DNA of 64,000 bases from Hydrogenophaga sp. BPS33. Lineage in GTDB: Bacteria > Pseudomonadota > Gammaproteobacteria > Burkholderiales > Burkholderiaceae_C. Positions 60,899-64,000 of the stretch are shown piece after piece. The notes beneath the pieces are model-generated. The model had not been told where the DNA came from. It saw only the letters and a list, made by a program, of their open reading frames with translations, and made no database searches. Numbering within the stretch: the stretch's first letter is position 1; every line of letters begins with the position of its first letter. The DNA lies in assembly GCF_009859475.1 (NCBI RefSeq), contig NZ_CP044549.1, positions 2,108,001-2,172,000 of the forward strand, read 5' to 3'. The position numbers were made by a program, and so were the translations under genes.

Positions 60899-61821
60899 CA
60901 GGCCAGGCGGCCGAGCAGCAGGAATTCCATCAAGGCCTTCTGCACGTGCATGCGGTTCTCGGCCTCGTCCCACACCACCGACTGCGGGCCGTCGATGACT
61001 TCGGCGCTCACCTCTTCACCGCGGTGCGCGGGCAGGCAGTGCATGAACAGCGCGTCGGCTTGCGCGGTGCGCATCATGTCTTCGTCGACGCACCAGCGCT
61101 TGAAGGCGGCGCGGCGCACTTCGTTCTCGGCCTCGTATCCCATGCTGGTCCACACGTCCGTGGTGACGAGGTGGGCGCCCGCGCAGGCATCGCGCGGATC
61201 CTTGAAGGCCTTGTAGCAGTTGGTGTTCTTGATGCCGGCCAACACCGGGTCTACTTCATAGCCGCTCGGCGTGCTCACGTGCACCGTGAAGCCGAGCAAC
61301 TCGGCCGCCTGCAGCCAGGTGTTGGCCATGTTGTTGCCGTCACCGACCCAGGCCACCACCTTGCCCTGGATCGAGCCGCGGTGCTCGATGAAAGTGAAGA
61401 TGTCGGCCAGGATCTGGCAGGGGTGGAATTCGTTGGTGAGGCCGTTGATGACCGGCACGCGCGAGTGCGAGGCGAAGGCTTCGATCTTGCTCTGCTCGAA
61501 GGTGCGGATCATCACCAGGTCGACCATGCGGCTGATCACGCGCGCGCTGTCTTCAATGGGCTCCGCACGGCCCAGTTGGCTGTCGCCGGTGGTCAGGTGC
61601 ACCACGGAGCCACCCATCTGGTACATGCCGGCCTCGAAGCTCACGCGGGTGCGCGTGCTGGCCTTCTCGAAAATCATGGCCAGCGTGCGGTCGGGGTCGG
61701 CAAACGGCTGGTACTTTTCGACTGCCTTGAACTTGCGCTTGATGAAGGCCGCGCGCTCGAACAGGTAGGCGTAGCTGTCGGCGCTCAGGTCCTTGAACTG
61801 CAGGTAGTGCGAGATCGTCAT
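60898..61821 (-). CDS. argF: Ornithine carbamoyltransferase
   Basis: This is a 307-residue protein starting at ATG 61821. The carbamoyl-phosphate site STRTR (S55-R59), HLTTGDSQLGRAEPIEDSARV, NEFHPCQILADIFTF and the ornithine site FMHCLPAHRGEEV are intact. It makes citrulline from ornithine and carbamoyl phosphate in arginine synthesis. It is 10 nt downstream of argD, and the methyltransferase gene overlaps its stop, so it lies within an operon starting with argD. Confidence 0.97.
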   Translation of the reverse strand: MTISHYLQFKDLSADSYAYLFERAAFIKRKFKAVEKYQPFADPDRTLAMIFEKASTRTRVSFEAGMYQMGGSVVHLTTGDSQLGRAEPIEDSARVISRMVDLVMIRTFEQSKIEAFASHSRVPVINGLTNEFHPCQILADIFTFIEHRGSIQGKVVAWVGDGNNMANTWLQAAELLGFTVHVSTPSGYEVDPVLAGIKNTNCYKAFKDPRDACAGAHLVTTDVWTSMGYEAENEVRRAAFKRWCVDEDMMRTAQADALFMHCLPAHRGEEVSAEVIDGPQSVVWDEAENRMHVQKALMEFLLLGRLA

Positions 61822-61831
61822 GGCCGCCCCG

Positions 61832-63031
61832 TCATTCGGCCAGGAAGGCGTCGATGAGTGGCAGCAGCTTGCCCACCACTTCGTCGGCCTCGGCCGTGGT
61901 CATGATGAGCGGCGGCACCATGCGGATCACGTTGTCGGCGGTCACCGAGAGCAGCAGTCCGGCGGCACAGGCGCGTTCGGTGATCACGCCGCAGGGCTTG
62001 GCGAGTTCGATGCCGATCATCAAACCCTGGCCACGGATTTCCTTCACGCCCGCTTTGCCGGCCAGGCCCTTGGCGAGCGCGTCGTGCAGATGCGCACCGA
62101 CGCGCGCGGCGTTCTCCAGCAGGCCTTCTTCTTCCATGATGCGAATGGTTTCAACCCCCGCGCGCATGGCCAGCGGGTTGCCACCGAAGGTGGTGCCGTG
62201 GTTGCCGGGCGCGAAGATGTTGGCCGCCTTGGGGCCGGCCACCACCGCGCCGATCGGCACGCCCGATCCCAGGCCCTTGGCCAGGGGCATCACGTCGGGC
62301 ACGATGCCGGCCCACTGGTGGGCAAACCACTTGCCGGTGCGGCCCATGCCGCACTGCACCTCGTCGATCATCATCAGCCAGTCGTTGGCGTCGCACAGGG
62401 CGCGCACGTCTTTCAGGTATTGCGAGCGCATCGGGTTGATGCCGCCTTCGCCCTGGATGGTTTCGAAGAACACCGCGACCACGTTGGGGTTGCCTTGCGT
62501 GGCCTTCTTCAGCGCCTCGATGTCGTTGAGCGGCACGCGGATGAAGCCTTCGACCAGCGGGCCGAAGCCGGCCTGCACCTTGGGGTTGCCGGTGGCCGAG
62601 AGCGTGGCGATGGAGCGGCCGTGGAAGGCTTTCTCGTAGACCACGATCTCGGGGCGCTCGATGCCCTTGTCGTGACCGTACTTGCGCGCCAGCTTCAGCG
62701 CGGCTTCGTTGGCTTCGAGGCCACTGCTGCAGAAAAACACATTGGTCAGGCCCGAGCGTTCCACCAGCATCTGCGCCAGCACTTCCTGGTTGGGCACGTG
62801 GTAGTAGTTGCTCGAGTGGATCAGCTTGGCGATCTGGTCTTGCAGGGCCGGCACCAGTTTGGGGTGGCCGTGGCCCAGGGTGTTGACCGCGATGCCGCCC
62901 AGGGCGTCGATGTATTCCTTGCCGTCGGTGTCCCACACGCGCACGCCTCGGCCATGCGACAACGCAATCGGCAGGCGGCCGTAGGTGTTCATCACGTGGG
63001 GCGAGGCGACGGGCTTGAGGGCGGCGTTCAT
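61832..63031 (-). CDS. argD: Acetylornithine aminotransferase
   Basis: This is a 399-residue class III PLP aminotransferase starting at ATG 63031 (MNAALKPVASPHVMNTYGR). Signatures: FCSSGLEANEAALKLARKYG, FFETIQGEGGI, WLMMIDEVQCGMGRTGK and the PLP lysine in MPLAKGLGSGVPIGA (K252). It converts N-acetylglutamate semialdehyde to N-acetylornithine. It heads the argD-argF-methyltransferase-YkgJ run. Its leader holds a terminator-like hairpin (see 63054-63088). Confidence 0.96.
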   Translation of the reverse strand: MNAALKPVASPHVMNTYGRLPIALSHGRGVRVWDTDGKEYIDALGGIAVNTLGHGHPKLVPALQDQIAKLIHSSNYYHVPNQEVLAQMLVERSGLTNVFFCSSGLEANEAALKLARKYGHDKGIERPEIVVYEKAFHGRSIATLSATGNPKVQAGFGPLVEGFIRVPLNDIEALKKATQGNPNVVAVFFETIQGEGGINPMRSQYLKDVRALCDANDWLMMIDEVQCGMGRTGKWFAHQWAGIVPDVMPLAKGLGSGVPIGAVVAGPKAANIFAPGNHGTTFGGNPLAMRAGVETIRIMEEEGLLENAARVGAHLHDALAKGLAGKAGVKEIRGQGLMIGIELAKPCGVITERACAAGLLLSVTADNVIRMVPPLIMTTAEADEVVGKLLPLIDAFLAE

Positions 63032-63053
63032 GCGGGGACTCCGGAAAGAAGGG

Positions 63054-63088
63054 GCCAAAAAAAGAAGCGGCTCAACGAAGGTTGAGCC
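63054..63088 (-). terminator. Terminator-like hairpin in the argD leader
   Basis: An 8-bp stem (GGCTCAAC/GTTGAGCC, 63069-63088) with a 4-nt loop is followed on the minus strand by GCTTCTTTTTTTGG. A TAAAAT box lies directly upstream (around 63099-63104), so transcription from it would begin just before the stem. It lies 23 nt ahead of the argD start. It is either an attenuator of argD or the end of a very short upstream RNA. Confidence 0.55.
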
Positions 63089-63300
63089 GTTGAAGCGCGA
63101 TTTTAGGCGCAGCGGATGGCATCATCGTTGCTTGTTCGGCATCGCTGAAATGCGCCTCGACGTCCGAGGTTGGTTGCGGGTTTTTACCTAGCCTTGAGTC
63201 TTATATAAGATAGAATACCTGCCGCCCATCCCAGGGGAGCGATCCTCTTTCTGGCGGTGGTTCTTTCCAGCCGAGCCCTCCATCCGAAGGCCTCCCCCGA

Positions 63301-63609
63301 ATGGTTTCATCGACAGCCAAGCAAGTCTTCATCCAGGGCATCACGAAGGACGGCCGCACGTTCCGCCCCAGTGACTGGGCCGAACGTCTGGCCGGGGTCA
63401 TGAGCTCGTTCCGTCCGGGCGGCGCCCAGCCCGGCAGCCACTTGAGCTACTCGCCCTGGTGCGTGCCCAACAACATCAATGGCATCAAGTGCGTGGTCGT
63501 GTCTGCCGAACTGCGCGAGCACGAGCCCATGGCCTGGGATTTCTGCATGAACTTCGCGCGCGACAACGGTCTTCAGGTGGCAGAGGCCTGCTTGCTCCCG
63601 GAGAAGTAG
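63301..63609 (+). CDS. DUF3579 family protein
   Basis: This is a 102-residue protein starting at ATG 63301 (MVSSTAKQVFIQGITKDGRTFRP). The sequence with SDWAERLAGVMSSF, SYSPWCVPNNINGIKCVVVSAEL and AWDFCMNFARDNGLQVAEACLLPE is the whole DUF3579 family domain, a small conserved beta/gammaproteobacterial protein of unknown biochemical role. It is often found near argD/argF and rpsT in Burkholderiales, as here. It is divergent from argD (269-nt gap). The AT-rich stretch CTTATATAAGATAGAATACC at 63200-63219 probably holds its promoter. Confidence 0.92.
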   Translation: MVSSTAKQVFIQGITKDGRTFRPSDWAERLAGVMSSFRPGGAQPGSHLSYSPWCVPNNINGIKCVVVSAELREHEPMAWDFCMNFARDNGLQVAEACLLPEK

Positions 63610-63734
63610 AGCACCCCCGCCGCGCTGCGCGCGACCCCCTCAAGGGGGGGGCACCCTGGGACCGGCAGAGCCGGATCCCCGGGTGCCCTGGATGGGGCAG
63701 CACGCGCCGGTTGCGTCGCTACACATGTGGGCAG
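63610..63734. repeat. REP-like inverted-repeat region
   Basis: Between DUF3579 and the rpsT terminator, palindromic elements are stacked: CCCC-TCAA-GGGG near 63636-63650, and GGGCACCC...GGGTGCCC (about 63647-63690). GC-rich palindromes of this kind recur between genes in Comamonadaceae. No gene is seen. Confidence 0.5.
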
Positions 63735-63742
63735 CGCCAAAA

Positions 63743-63780
63743 ACAAAAAAGCCGTCTTGCGACGGCTTGTTTGCTTTTTT
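63743..63780 (-). terminator. Bidirectional terminator downstream of rpsT
   Basis: Stem AAGCCGTC (63749-63756) with GACGGCTT (63761-63768), loop TTGC. On the minus strand it is followed by TTTTGTTTTTGG; on the plus strand by GTTTGCTTTTTTT. It therefore ends rpsT and can also end DUF3579. Confidence 0.85.
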
Positions 63781-63859
63781 TGCTGGCAGCGCACCGTTTT
63801 CAAACGGCAGGCCCTGGGGGCCTGGGCTGGTGGTCTGGCGGGGCCAGACCGGGTGGGTT

Positions 63860-64000
63860 TCAGGCAGCGGCGGCTGCGAGGCCCTTGACTTTGGCGGACA
63901 GGCGGCTCTTGTCGCGAGCGGCCTTGTTCTTGTGGAAGATGCCCTTGTCGGCGACGATGTCGACCACTTGTTGCATCTTGGCGAACAGCTCGGTCGCCTT
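63860..64000 (-). CDS. rpsT: 30S ribosomal protein S20, 5' incomplete
   Basis: The window ends inside this gene; the C-terminal 46 residues and the stop are present. They read [20 protein letters not shown], then [20 protein letters not shown] and a short Ala tail, which is the characteristic S20 C-terminus (the [16 protein letters not shown] block). S20 binds 16S rRNA early in 30S assembly. The terminator at 63743-63780 lies just downstream. Confidence 0.95.
   Translation of the reverse strand, partial: KATELFAKMQQVVDIVADKGIFHKNKAARDKSRLSAKVKGLAAAAA

Noticed and set aside
63194..63216. TTGAGT and TAGAAT as a -35/-10 pair for DUF3579
   Set aside because: Spacing is only 11 nt, too short for sigma70; only an AT-rich promoter region can be claimed.
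1..64000. CRISPR arrays, tRNA or rRNA genes, intact insertion sequences
   Set aside because: No regularly spaced direct repeats, no cloverleaf sequence noticed, and no transposase gene recognised in the window.

Overview
The window is high-GC DNA with tightly packed genes and frequent ATGA-type overlaps. It carries several Bug (TctC-type) binding proteins, argD-argF, a kynBUA operon, DUF3579 and the 3' end of rpsT. This content fits a betaproteobacterium of the order Burkholderiales, most likely the Comamonadaceae (Hydrogenophaga/Acidovorax-like). The genus is inference.

Region 1 (1-13 kb) is the end of an extracellular contractile injection system (eCIS) locus. It holds the C-terminal part of a tape-measure-family protein, the eCIS AAA+ ATPase, a giant 2975-residue multidomain protein (helical stalk, annexin-like repeats, hydrophobic core, a duplicated ~180-residue block, and nuclease-, methyltransferase- and phosphoribosyltransferase-like segments) and a translationally coupled 309-residue partner. 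A LysR regulator, a carboxymuconolactone-decarboxylase-family protein and a LigI-like amidohydrolase follow.

Region 2 (15.6-27.1 kb) is the most unusual part. Seven consecutive same-strand genes encode helical, Lys/Ser-rich proteins of unknown function that share recurring modules: an xVKAELLxR helix, a GTxFTxxxL motif and an ETDxNKKLxxLL helix. The genes also share near-identical AAAGGA-type translation leaders, and the run ends at a strong terminator. An eighth member, with its own terminator, lies at 51.7-53.7 kb on the other strand. I read these as a diversified family of secreted effectors, delivered either by the neighbouring eCIS or by a type III system outside the window. That reading is inference.

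Region 3 (27.1-33.2 kb) holds an exported Cys-repeat protein, a 272-bp MITE-like element with perfect 29-bp inverted ends, aquaporin Z, an MHYT-GGDEF-EAL c-di-GMP protein, a PRC-barrel protein, a small membrane protein and a LysR regulator.

Region 4 (33.4-51.6 kb) is catabolic. It carries RidA, an alpha/beta hydrolase, an amidohydrolase, the alpha and beta subunits of a Rieske ring-hydroxylating dioxygenase, two Bug proteins, an FAH-family hydrolase, a ThDP enzyme and an aldehyde dehydrogenase, apparently one operon for an aromatic compound. Behind it come an SMR transporter, a GST, a class III CoA-transferase, an enolase-superfamily enzyme, a Bug protein, an enoyl-CoA hydratase and a tannase/feruloyl-esterase lipoprotein.

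Region 5 (51.6-64 kb) holds the eighth family member, a DUF1028-Bug pair with a FadR-type GntR regulator and operator, kynBUA (tryptophan to anthranilate), a YkgJ protein, an RlmI-like methyltransferase, argF, argD with a terminator-like leader hairpin, DUF3579 and rpsT.
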